Below are positions 11,689 to 22,236 of a stretch of DNA of 64,000 nucleotides, piece by piece; position 1 is the stretch's first letter; every line of letters begins with the position of its first letter. Location of the stretch: assembly GCA_032871835.1 (NCBI GenBank), contig CM065297.1:30823598-30887597 (forward strand), read 5' to 3'. Below the pieces are notes generated by a model. The model was not told the origin of the DNA, ran no database searches, and saw only the letters and a list, made by a program, of their open reading frames with translations. Made by a program: the position numbers and the translations under genes. This DNA comes from Dipteronia dyeriana. Lineage: Eukaryota > Streptophyta > Magnoliopsida > Sapindales > Sapindaceae.

Positions 11689-12178
11689 CCACCATCACTC
11701 CACTCATCCATGTTTGTCTCCACGTAGTTTCTCTCATACCACCACTGTATGTTACTCTTTGCAGTTAAGATAATAGTGAAATTGAACAAATCTTTTGTTT
11801 CTATGTTTTCTTTTACAGTACAAGCATTTATTTGGGTACTAATTTAATATTGACACTATTTTTTTTTACATTGATAACAATGGAATGAAGAACATATTCT
11901 CATTCAGAACAATTGTAGTGGAACATGAATAGCTGTCACTATAATTATATTATTAGTAAGGAAATATAAGTTGGTAACTAAATATTTTGTTACTAATAGG
12001 ATGAGAAATGAATTAGTGACAAGAATATGGTCATGAAATAGAGTTTGGTAACTGATTTGTCTCACTTTGGGGAAATTAGTGAGAAGAATGACTGGTTGTT
12101 ACTATATCTATAGTTTTAGTGATGAATTGTAAATCATAACAAAATATTTTATTACAAAAACTATAATTTGTTGTAGTG
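11689..12178. mobile_element. CACTA-like DNA transposon terminal fragment
   Basis: The right end at 12178 reads, on the minus strand, CACTACAACAAATTATAG, the typical terminal inverted repeat of plant CACTA (En/Spm) transposons. Subterminal motifs such as AAATATTTTGTTAC recur in both orientations, also typical. The opposite terminus is not found, so the left side is truncated or rearranged, and no transposase is present. It is joined directly to family B LTR sequence, which it probably had inserted into. Confidence 0.55.
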
Positions 12179-12493
12179 TGTCTTTAGGCAAAATAATATA
12201 GTGCACTGAGTGCATTGAATAGGATCACAGTGAAATACTTTATCCAGAACCTTCAATGGATAAAATTTTTCACTTGAAGACAATCGGAGAGTCTATCTCA
12301 ATCCTAAGATAAATGATGGAATTATGGTTACAAGTGTTATCATTTGAGCTATCAATGAGTACAATTATATAGTATAGTCTATCCTCGATAATGTGGTGGT
12401 ATTCATTTGTTAATCGATAGAAAAATTCATTTATAGATATGGGCATCATGACTCCATTTATTAAATGAGAGTAGAATATCACCATATGGATGT
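12179..12493 (+). repeat. Family B LTR fragment, plus orientation
   Basis: Aligns with 60581-60895 of the B3 LTR in the same orientation, including AGTGCACTGAGTGCATT and CTATCCTCGATAAT. Cut at left by the CACTA-like end and joined at right to oppositely oriented family B pol sequence. Confidence 0.85.
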
Positions 12494-12859
12494 ATTCCTC
12501 TTGAATTGAGGTACATAATAAACATCTATTAAATCTAAATACCTATAAGAATCTAAACTAATTCTAATATCTCCCACTGAACTAGCAGACACCTACGCTC
12601 TATTGCCTAAATGCAAGTTGAATTCGTTCTCATTAAGCCTTCTCCTTTCCTAGAACCCCTGTAAGGAAACATAAACATGATTAGTGGCTCCGGAGTCTAT
12701 GATCCAAGAATCCATAGAATCCGCGAAAAAACTTGTTTCAAGATAATTAATATTACATTCTTCCTTTTTGTCTTGAGACTTTGGGCAATTTCTTTTCCAA
12801 TGTCCATTTTCACCACAAAAGAAACACTTCCCTTTGAACTTGGTTACTTTCTTTGTCAT
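12494..12859 (-). pseudogene. Gag zinc knuckle and protease start, B1
   Basis: The ORF at 12859-12650 reads KCFFCGENGHWKRNCPK, an intact C-x2-C-x4-H-x4-C zinc knuckle, followed by WIIDSGATNHV, the D-S-G active site of the copia aspartic protease. The frame then breaks; degenerate sequence down to 12494 matches the stretch of B2 that reads VGDIRICSDSYMHLDLIDVYY. The knuckle binds element RNA; the protease would cleave the polyprotein. Not functional, because it is truncated and separated from gag by a frame break. Confidence 0.85.
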
Positions 12860-12966
12860 CTTCTTTGTAGGTCGTAGTTGCTTTTTCTTCTATTGTTTCT
12901 TGACCTTCTTACAGGTCTTAACAGTAGCAACTATACCTACGGTATGAATTTCTTGACCCTTGCCTT

Positions 12967-13557
12967 TCACAAGGATTTTTTCCTCACTTTGAACATCTTG
13001 CATAGGCCTTGCAAGGTGTATTCCTTATTATTCAACGTGTAGTCCAACTTGAATTGATCAAAGGAATCCGACAGTGAGTTGACAGTCACGTCAATTTCGG
13101 TCTCACCATCTATCTCAGCACCATTCAGTTCAGCAATGTTGAGATGAGCTATGACTTTCATCATGTGATCTTTCACAGTCTGTCTAGGTTTCATCCTAAA
13201 ATTCATAAAAGCAGTCACTGCCTCTCTCTTAGTCATCCTAGACCTCAGAGCAAACATCTCCTCTAGAGACATCATTATATCGACAGCAATCTCGATTCCT
13301 TCATGTTGTTTTTGCAACACATCGAAGATGGTGGCCATAATGTAACATTTAGCCATCTCATCAGAAGAATCCCACCGATGATACTCATCTCTTTGCTCCT
13401 GAGTATATTCATTAGTTAGAGTAGGTGGTTTAGGAGTGCACGAAATGAACTTATGCTTTTCGGATTGCAATAAAAGCCCAATTTTCCTTTTCCATGTGAT
13501 ATAATTATCACCGGTTAAAGTATTGTCTTTAAGGATGCTGTTTAGGGATGGGGTCAT
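12967..13557 (-). pseudogene. Gag capsid region, B1
   Basis: From ATG at 13557 the frame reads MTPSLNSILKDNTLTGDNYI, the usual N terminus of copia Gag, followed by a UBN2-type capsid region with WKRKIGLLL, SLEEMFALRSRMTKREAVTA and VIAHLNIAELNGAEIDGE. About 195 codons are open. An in-frame ATG farther upstream (13713) is also open, but 13557 is preferred because B2 starts Gag at the equivalent place. The frame ends at 12967 and the zinc knuckle continues in another frame, so Gag is frameshifted. This would form the cytoplasmic virus-like particle. Confidence 0.85.
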
Positions 13558-14289
13558 GATTTCTGAACAATAACAAAAATTATATAAGTAAATAATCACG
13601 ATAAAGGACTTTCGAATATTTTTCTTGAATAAAATAAAATAATTCAATCGTAAAAAATTCAATGGTGATCCAACACCCATAAATGTCATGCCTCCTTTGG
13701 GAGTTCGCAACATTTACTAGTTGGACTAGGTCCCATCTAATTGTTAACATAACAACCAACATTTTCAATTTTAGCCTTGAGATTTTATTAACAAGAACTC
13801 TTGGGAGAATATTAATAAAACCACATCGAGTGTGTTACCAAGTTATCAGACTTCAATATAATCCCTCAAGAATATCCCTCTTTTAGGAGTAGATATCGTT
13901 GGGGCTAATTGTCTAGTCTATCCTTGTAAGGAAGTATCTTGCTAAATTCCATTCATGAATACCTCTTGGGAGGTTATTTACGAAACATAAAGCTCAACTA
14001 AACTTGGAGGCCGTAGGTGTTCCAAAACACCTTCTCCCACTCAATTGTTTAAGGCATGTGATCGAATTCCAAAGAATGATTTACTAGGTTATCTAGATGT
14101 CAATTTAGATACTTAAACCATTCAATGCATGTTTATACCAAAAGAGATATATGAGTGGCACTCCTACTCTATATGACATGTTATCAAACAATGACAAACA
14201 TTGCAATATTTACAAAAAAATATAAATAGCTTCAATTTTGGTCCATCATAGAAAAGCAAGTAAATTACATGTCTTGAAATACAAAAAAA
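13558..14289 (-). other. Leader sequence of B1
   Basis: Noncoding region between the GC-rich block and gag, closely matching the same interval of B2 (about 25854-26580). No domain seen on either strand. Confidence 0.6.
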
Positions 14290-14545
14290 CTCATTTCTTG
14301 GCGAACAAGTCTTCATGCGACCTTCGTCGTCGGACTCTCTCGGCTGCCTCCCATGGGCGTGCGCACTCTTCGCCCTTACCCATGGGCGTGCGCATGCCAC
14401 AACCCCATAAGTTGCCATGCGCAGCCCATGGCTTCCATAGGGCTGCCGTGCGCCGCCCATGCCACAACAAACATGGTTGCGTGCTCTTCACAAGCACATT
14501 CGTTGCTACGGCTCGGACGGTCCCAAACTTGTTTCGATTGCTCCT
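14290..14545 (-). other. GC-rich block in the family B leader
   Basis: An island of much higher G+C than its surroundings, with repeated CCCATGGGCGTGCGCA units (two direct copies about 40 bases apart near 14350-14395) and several CCATGG palindromes. Related blocks sit at the same place in B2 (26590-26770) and B3 (about 62980-63113). ORFs through it on both strands have low-complexity Ala/His/Pro composition and are not believed. Confidence 0.7.
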
Positions 14546-14756
14546 AATACTTCAAACCTTCGAGTCTTCGATACTTGAATGTATTACAGAAGAATTTAAA
14601 TAATAAAGTACTGCAGTTTTTTTATTAAAAAAAAAAATACTTAGCAACTACCAAGAAGGAAATTATGGCGAAAATAGACCACCCTTCTTGTTACAATCCC
14701 AAAACAAAATACATTGAAATTCTAGGACCAAAATTGAGCAATAAAAATCCATATAT

Positions 14757-14759
<3 letters not shown>

Positions 14760-14819
<60 letters not shown>
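14760..14819. repeat. (CA)n(TA)n microsatellite in B1 leader
   Basis: About 43 bases of CA repeats then 17 of TA. B2 and B3 carry a pure TA array at the homologous place. Confidence 0.95.
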
Positions 14820-14940
14820 CCATACATTCTAATGTAAATATATATGCAACTACCTAGAGTGTCATCTCTTTCTAAAATATGCATATATACAACAAAAAGA
14901 AAAAGATTCACGTACACATACATCAATTAATCAAGCGTAT

Positions 14941-14958
14941 AACCAGACTATGATACCA
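14941..14958 (-). promoter_or_regulatory. Primer-binding site of B1
   Basis: On the minus strand TGGTATCATAGTCTGGTT, an initiator-Met tRNA type PBS with one or two changes, two bases inside the LTR end. Confidence 0.85.
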
Positions 14959-14960
14959 AT

Positions 14961-17406
14961 TGTAAGGAAAAAACTATGTGCAGCTGAAGCGTGAGAAAAT
15001 GTATAAATTAGGGTTAGCGTATAAATAAAAAAATTTCCCTTTTATGCAACGAGAATCTTAACCTTAGATTAATTTATATATATATAAAGTGCCGTACCTT
15101 TTTCTCGTGATGATTGAAAAAGTGCCGAATTGATTTCTCAAGATCTTCCAATCCAATCATGAACATGAATCACTTAGGAGTGTGAGCTCCCTTTCTTTAA
15201 ATTGTATACCTGAGAATGGAGACAAACAAAATCTTTTCTTTGTTAGTTACAAATATCATCCAAGAGAAAAATCCAAGAACGTCCGGTCACTTGTGAATTA
15301 TCAATTAATTTGATTAAAACTCGCGTGAACCACGATTCGATGTTGTACACAAAACCCTTTTTAAGTAAAGGATACTAGCATACTATCAAAAACAAAAACG
15401 TTACCCTTTTTTGTTTTCTTGGCCGAATTCACACTATTGCTTAGAGTTGATCGAATTTTGTCTAGAGTAAAATCAAAATTTTCTCTAGAGTAAAATCAAA
15501 ATTTTCTCCCTCGAAATTCCTATGATGGCCGAATTCTTCTATTATAAAAATAGGGTTGACCAAAATTCTCTATCAATTGCCTTAGAGCTGGCCGAAAATC
15601 ACACACACATATATATATATATATATAACATCATAAATCCTCTCCTAAGAAGGATTTACTAGGTTGGCAAGAATCCTTTCCTTAGGTGGATTTATTTGGT
15701 AGATAAGAATCCTTATCTAAAAGGAATTCTATCATTTTATATATATACATGGGCTGGCCGAATTTCATAGGTTATAAAATAGGATCACAAATCCTTTCCT
15801 AAGAAGGATTTACTTGATAGTTAAAAATCCTTTCCTTAGGTGGATTTACTTGGTGGTTAAGAATTTTTTTTCAAAAAAGAATTCTATCCTCAACCAAGAC
15901 TCCTAATCCAACTCAATAGTGTATTTGTAACCATATTAAAGACTTCCTAATTTGATTAGATAAATAACTCATTTTATTTATCTACTTATCAAATTATCAA
16001 ATATAGTCTTTAATATTAATTATATTACTAACAATAGTATAGTTTTAGGAGACCATCTTCTATTAGGAGATTTTGACTTTTAATTAAATAACTAATTAAT
16101 CAACAAATTAATTAATTTCTATTTAATTAAATAATAAAATAAAAATAATATAATTTAAGCTATTCTTAATAGCCTTGCCGCCCAACACATGTATACATGC
16201 CATATATTATTTTTCTTATTGTATTAAATCCATTAGACCTTAATAAAAAGTCCACATGTGAACTAGACCTATTCTTACAAAAAGAAACAAGTTCACATGC
16301 CTTAATACAATTCTAGATGGACCTCTAACTTGGTTCGGTAGAATATAACATGTGATCCATGCAAGTTCGTGTGGATTGGGGATCTTGACAGGCTATCTAA
16401 ATTTAAGCTCCATTAGACACATCCCAATCATAATCAATAAATGATTTACTTAGCTACGATCTATTTAATTTTAGTTCATTCCACTAAAGAACTAAAATTG
16501 AACTCTTAAATAAAGATAGAATAAGTTGATGTTACACATTCATACCCTAGATAACCTTATTGGAGAATGTGTATCCTCGTGAAGAATACCAGTAATCGCT
16601 AAGAGCTCATAGACCGCCTATAGCTCTCCAAGTTACCATATTTACTCATATGACCACATTTTGAACTTGGATATTTTGACTTGTCCAGAAGCCATGTTTC
16701 AATAGTCACTATTGAAAACTTAACGTTAAGATTAAATATCCAATACCTCAAAACATCCATATGATGATATTCTACTCATATTTTATGGACGAAGCCATGA
16801 TGTCCATATCTATAAATGAAGTCCTTTATCGATTAACAAATGAATACCACCAAACTATCGAGGATAGACTATACTATATAGTCATACTCATTGATAACTC
16901 AAATGATAACACTTGCAGCCATAAGTCCATCATTTAACTCAGCATTGAGATACACTCTCTGATTGTCTATAAATGAAATTTTTTATCCATTGACGGTTTT
17001 AGATAAAGTATTTCATTATGATCCAATTCAATGCACCCAGTGCACTAGATTATTTTTCCCAAAGACACCACACTTTGATGATTTTAGACTCATCATAACA
17101 CATTTGATCCCACTCAAATGCTAGCAAAAGAATCTACAACTTTGACAAGATAAATGTGCCAAACCTTTATCTTATGTTGTGAATATTATTTAAGACTAAC
17201 TAAAGAATTTTGTCTATCTCATACATATCCAAATGTATGAACAATTCTTCTTTTCTCATAGTCTTTTGACCTTATGATTATTTACTTTTAACAATTATAA
17301 TAAACTATAAATGCTATAAGATTTGTTAAACTAGAAATCACTTTATTAATATGAAAAGATTGTCAAATACATTATTATACTCTTGCTATCGAGCATAATC
17401 CTAACA
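14961..17406 (-). repeat. 5' LTR of B1
   Basis: About 2446 bases; on the minus strand it starts TGTTAGGATTATGCTCGATA and ends CCTTACA just before the PBS. Matches the LTRs of B2 and B3 over its whole length. A short TA array lies around 15610-15626, and CTAAGAAGGATTTACTTGG-like motifs repeat several times at 15640-15870. Confidence 0.9.
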
Positions 17407-17901
17407 CTTCTTTCATTTCTTTTTAAGCTTTAAATCAAAGTTTTTTTTAAATGATTTTTATTTAACAGTTTTTTGATTTTTTTAACATAAACATATACTC
17501 TTCATGACAACTTTCACTCATCACAATGGTGTAACCCTTTCCTACATTAGGTGGCTTCACAACCAAGGTGTGTATCCCTTTCCATGAAGGTGCTCGTTGA
17601 GTTTTATGTAATGCCGAAGCAAAATGGATACTAACCATTGGTCATTTTAAAAGTACTAGTCAAAAGACTTCAAGATGTATCCATAATAGGCATATAGTCA
17701 AACTCAACTACTCAAACGTAAACATATAAGAGAAGCATTTGTGCACTTTTAAAAACAAGATTTACACAGATGTAAGTGCATGATCTAGAAGCAATTAAAG
17801 CTATTTTATCAAGATCATTACTTCTCATATGAGTAGCTCTCAAAGAAATAGATATACAATATAGTTTTGCTTATCAAGCCACTCACAACCACACACAAGC
17901 A
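17407..17901 (-). other. 3' tail of element A after RNase H
   Basis: A/T-rich noncoding sequence following the RNase H stop. SIRE elements often have an envelope-like ORF here, but none is visible. The tail ends without a polypurine tract or LTR where the B1 LTR begins. Confidence 0.6.
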
Positions 17902-19394
17902 TTAATCAACATAAATCATGCCAATGGATCTTCTAAGAGATTTAAACCTCTCTTTATCCAAGGGCTTTGTGAACAAATCCGCAAGTTGATTTTTAGCAGG
18001 CATATGCTCAAGAGTTACTAATGAATGTTCAACAAGTTCTCTAATGAAATGATGCCTAATGTCTATATGCTTTGTGCGTGAGTGTTGAACCGGATTTTTA
18101 GAGATGTTGATGGCACTCATATTATCATAATAGAGAGTCATTTTACCTTGTTCAATCTCATAATCCTTGAGAATTTGCTTCATCCATAGAAGTTGTGTGC
18201 ATGCATTTTCGGCTGCAATATATTCGACTTCAGATGAAGAAAGAGAGACAAAATTTTACTTCTTGCTTTGCCAAGCAACCAAATTTTTCCCAAGTAAAAG
18301 CAACCGCCCGATGTGCTCTTACGATCATCAATGTTTCTTGCCCAATCCGCATCACAATAGCCAACAAGAATGTCATTAGTATCAAAGGAGTTGAATAAAC
18401 CAAGATTATGTGTTCCTTTTATATATCTAATGATTCTTTTAACGACTTTCAAGTGTGATTCTTTTGGATTAGCTTGAAATCTAGCACACAAACCGACACT
18501 AAAACAAATATTCGACCTACTAGCCGTTAGGTAGAGAAGGCTATCTATCATGCTCCTATAGAGACTTTGATCAACATTTTTTCCTTTTTCATCTTTGTCA
18601 AGTTTTAAAGTAGTACTTATAGGTGTTTCAAATTCTTTTCCACTTTCAAGGCCAAATTTCTTAACAAGGTTTCTAGCATATTTAGATTGAGACAACATAA
18701 TACCATTGCTATATTGTTTCACTTGCATGCCAAGAAAGTAATTACTTTCACCTACCATACTCATTTCAAATTCTATTGACATAACATTCACAAAATCATC
18801 AACCTTGGTTTTACATGTTGACCTAAAAACAATGTCATCAACATATATTTGTGCAACAAAAATGTCATTATCATAATGCTTGACAAACAAAGTTCTATCA
18901 TTATCACCTCTCCTATATTGGTTGTCAATAAGATATTGAGTCAACCTATCATACCAAGTTCTAAGGGCTTGCTCAAGGCCATAAAGAGCCTTTTTCAACT
19001 TAAACACATGATTAGGAGAGTGTGGGTCTACAAAAACCTTAGGTTGTTCAACATACACTTTTTCTTGAAGATATCCATTTAGAAAAGCACTTTTGGCATC
19101 CATTTGAAATAATTTAAATTTTTTAAGACATGCAATGGATTACAAAAGTCTAATGGACTCAAGACGTGTAACTGGTACAAAAGTATCATTAAAGTCTACA
19201 CCCTCAACTTGAGTGTATCCTTGAGCCACTAGTCTTGCTTTATTTCTCACTATCTTGCCACATTCATCTGTCTTATTCCTAAACACCCATTTTTTACCAA
19301 TCACATTGATATCTTTAGGTCTAGGAACTAAGGACCACACTTCATTCCTCTCAAATTGATTTAGTTATTCTTGCATGGCATTAACCCAATATTC
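17902..19394 (-). pseudogene. Reverse transcriptase and RNase H, element A
   Basis: Three minus-strand frames make up one copia RT-RNase H. 19340-19140 reads [20 protein letters not shown] and [16 protein letters not shown] (RT fingers). 19103-18180 reads MDAKSAFLNGYLQEKVYVEQ, the catalytic YVDDI, FLGMQVKQ and GYCDADWA (first RNase H aspartate). 18183-17902 holds YYDNMSAINISKNPVQHSRT and KHIDIRHHFIRE, the RNase H C terminus. A stop replaces a Glu codon near 19365, and frame breaks lie near 19120 and 18255. All key catalytic residues can still be found, so decay is moderate. The enzyme would copy element RNA into DNA in the cytoplasmic particle. Confidence 0.9.
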
Positions 19395-21163
19395 ATCTAC
19401 AATTGCTCCATTAATATTTTTAGGCTCAATTTGAGAAGTGTATCAAGCATACGAAATCATCTAGGATATCTAGTTCTAACCCCTTCATTCAAATCATCTA
19501 GGATATCTTGTTGATAATGCATATTCCTAAGTCTAGAATTAGAATTTTCAATATCTTATTGGTTATCATTCAAACCATTTTCTAACTCTTGACTTTCTTC
19601 TCTAGCAACACAATCATTATCATCATTATGACTAGACTCACTTTCATCACAACTAGTCATAACAATAGGTGCTTTAGTGTCATTCAACAAATGTTCTTTA
19701 GGTTCATTGACACCAATATCATCACACAAATCAAACATTCTAAGATCATCTATTTTCACATTAATAGATTCCATAATAGTCTTAGTTTTCAAATTCAACA
19801 CTCTATATGCACGACTATTATTAGCATACCCAAGAAAGAGACCAATATCACTTTTAGCATCAAACTTTCCTAAGTGATCTCTATCATTCAAAATAAAACA
19901 CTTACACCTAAAAGTGTGGAAGTAACTCACATTGGGCTTCTTGCCCTTCCAAAGTTCATAGGAGGTTTGTTTTGTGCCGGGCGTTTTAAAAACTCTATTC
20001 GTGACATAGCATGCGGTATTGACCGCTTCGGCCCAAAGATTTCTATGGACTTTCTTGCTTTTGAGCATGACCCTTACCATCTCTTGCAAGACACGATTCT
20101 TCCTCTCATCAATACCATTTTGTTGAGGAGTTCTAGGAGCCGAGAACTCATGTGAAATCCCATAATCATCACAAAACTCACTAAATCTAGCATTTTCAAA
20201 TTCAATCTCATGATCACTCCTAATGCGTCATATTTTCTTGATACCAAGACTTTTTTCATTTTGAACTTGATTACAAAAATTCGTAAAGTAACCAAAAGTT
20301 TTGGTCTTGTCTCTAAGGAAATACACCCAAGCAAACCGAGAAAAATCATCAACACATATAAAAATGTGTTTCTTACCATTTATGCTTTCGTTTTGGATTG
20401 GTCCCATCAGGTCCATATGCACAAGTTCTAAGGGCTTCTTGGTAGCAAAATTAGTGTTCTTTTTATGAGACACTTTGGTTTGTTTACCTAGTTGACATGG
20501 TTCAAAAACACCATCAAGCTTTTTACCAAGACTAGGAAGACCTCTAACAATGTTATATTTCTCAAACTTTTTTAAATCTTTATAATTCATGTGGCCCAAT
20601 CTTTCATGCCATAATTCAAGCTTGTTGCACTCATGTGCCATATTACATGTTAGTGGATCAATCTCTAGACAATAGCAATTGTCCAAAGACCTTTTGACTT
20701 TTAAAACAATATTGCCCTTTTTATCGATCATTGTGCACACATCCTTGTTAAAGCTAACTTCTATAAAAAATTCACACAAGTGAGTGATGCTTATTAGATT
20801 AGCTTGCACACCATCTACATATAAGGTGTCATAAAGTTTAGGCAATCTGGGGATACAAATTTTTTCCTTGCCTAGAACTTGCTTTTTTGTACCATCACCA
20901 AATGTAACCCATCCACCATCTTTCATAACAAGATTCTTAAAGAATTCCTTGTTACTGGTCATATTCCGAGAGCAATCGATATCTAGGTACCAACAATAGG
21001 ATGAATTAGCTCTTAAAGCATATTGTGCAACCAAACATTGTGTTGTGTTTTTCTTAACCCAAACTTTCTTGACAAGTTTCTCATTCCTACTTTTATTTAC
21101 ATGATTTGACTTGTTTTTAGGCACATTGACTCCATTAGTCACATTTTCAAACAAATCAAACAA
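19395..21163 (-). pseudogene. Protease and integrase, element A
   Basis: The 21163-20228 frame begins with the protease region, where the active site reads YLDIDCSRNMTSN: the canonical D-S-G is changed to D-I-D, so the protease is dead. It then has LWHERLGHMNYKDLKKF (GAG-pre-integrase), HMDLMGP with the first catalytic Asp and VDDFSRFAWVYF. After a frame break near 20230-20380 the second Asp appears in RSDHEIEFEN, and the Glu in PQQNGIDERKNR. The 20089-19556 frame continues with NLWAEAVNTACYVTNRV and GYANNSRAYRVLN, typical of SIRE/Maximus integrases. Integrase would insert the cDNA in the nucleus. Confidence 0.88.
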
Positions 21164-22182
21164 AGCATTATCAATTTCTTATGCATAGTAGAACGAGGCA
21201 CAACACAAGATTTAACAAACAAATCATTAACACAATTATTCTCAACATGCTTTTCCAATGTCTTCTTAGGTCTAATTCTAGATACATACATGAATGATTG
21301 TCTTGGACCATTCAAAGACATATCATGCAAATCATTGGTAGTTCTACATTTATGAATATATTCAAAACATCTAGGTCTTATGTGTCCTTCCATGTTACAA
21401 TAATGACAAATAGGTATGAATTTGAGAAGTTTACCATTTGCTTGAGCATTCAACTCATTTTGCCTTTTCACATTTTTACCTCTTTGGCGTGCAACACTAG
21501 ATGCCTTGCCTTTTGCATTTGATGAAGACGTATCTTGTCTTTGGCATTGTTGAGTCTTTTTCTTGACCTTATTATTGATGTTGAGGCACCTCTGGTAGCA
21601 TTCATGGCTTTACCGTTAGAGAGTGTATCTACATTCAAATTGCTACAAGCTTTGACAAAAGTAGAGTTGTTAGATGAAGGAGTTGATTTTTCATTAACAT
21701 ATCCTAAACATATTTTGTCGCTTGAAAGCTTTCCAACCCTAATGAGAGCTTTCACTTTGTTAGTGCTAGATAACATTTTGTTAATCATCTCATAGCCTCA
21801 TTAAGTTTATCATCACTATCTCTTGATTCTCATGCTCATTAAGTTTTTCTCTAAACACATTTTCAATTCTATTAGCACAATCAAGAGATTCATCTCTTTG
21901 CTCAATTTCATGCTTCAAAATACTTAATCTATCATTGCTATGAATCAAGTTTTTCTCAAGATTAAGAATTTTAACATTAAGATCATTAACACATTTTGAG
22001 ATATAATCATGATTTTCTAACTTCTTAGTAAGAGACTTATTGATCTTAGAGATCCTTTCATTTTCTTGAATAAGAACTTTAATCTTTTGATCATCTAAGT
22101 CAATAGACCCACCTTCAATAAGAGAAGCCACAAAAGAATACATTTCTTTAATCATGATGAAACAAACAAAATAAGATAACAA
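21139..22182 (-). pseudogene. Gag C-terminal coiled coil and zinc knuckle, element A
   Basis: The 22182-21790 frame is rich in Glu, Lys, Asn and Leu heptads (LIQENERISKINKSLTKKLE, VKILNLEKNLIHSNDRLSIL), a coiled coil like that in the C-terminal half of SIRE Gag. The 21471-21139 frame has ICHYCNMEGHIRPRCFEY, a C-x2-C-x4-H-x4-C zinc knuckle. Frame breaks fall near 21789 and 21470. The coiled coil starts only about 55 bases after the LTR end, leaving no room for the 250-300 residue capsid core. Either a deletion removed it or this is a defective subfamily. Confidence 0.75.
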
Positions 22183-22221
22183 ACACTACAAATAAGATCT
22201 ATCTAAGTGCGTCTAGACACC

Positions 22222-22234
22222 GACTCTGATACCA
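22222..22234 (-). promoter_or_regulatory. Primer-binding site of element A
   Basis: On the minus strand TGGTATCAGAGTC, initiator-Met tRNA type, two bases from the LTR end at 22237. Confidence 0.9.
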
Positions 22235-22236
22235 AT

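Larger units (their letters stand above)
12494..17406 (-). mobile_element. Ty1/copia element family B, copy B1 (5' half)
   Basis: On the minus strand: a 2.45 kb LTR (17406 down to 14961), PBS, a leader with a microsatellite and a GC-rich block, gag, CCHC knuckle and the start of protease, then a break at 12494. Integrase, RT, RNase H and the 3' LTR are missing. Related copies are B2 (24083-29402) and B3 (60232-63113). The LTR directly borders the 3' tail of element A at 17407. Confidence 0.85.

Noticed and set aside
14238..14603. 121-codon plus-strand ORF and overlapping minus-strand ORFs in the GC-rich block
   Set aside because: Open in several frames on both strands because of GC-rich repeats; the block is the leader of a retrotransposon on the minus strand.
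14663..14926. ORF encoding a run of Val-Cys repeats
   Set aside because: Translation of a CA/TA microsatellite.
17407..17901. Envelope-like gene of a SIRE element after pol
   Set aside because: No open frame longer than a few dozen codons and no transmembrane segment in the expected strand.
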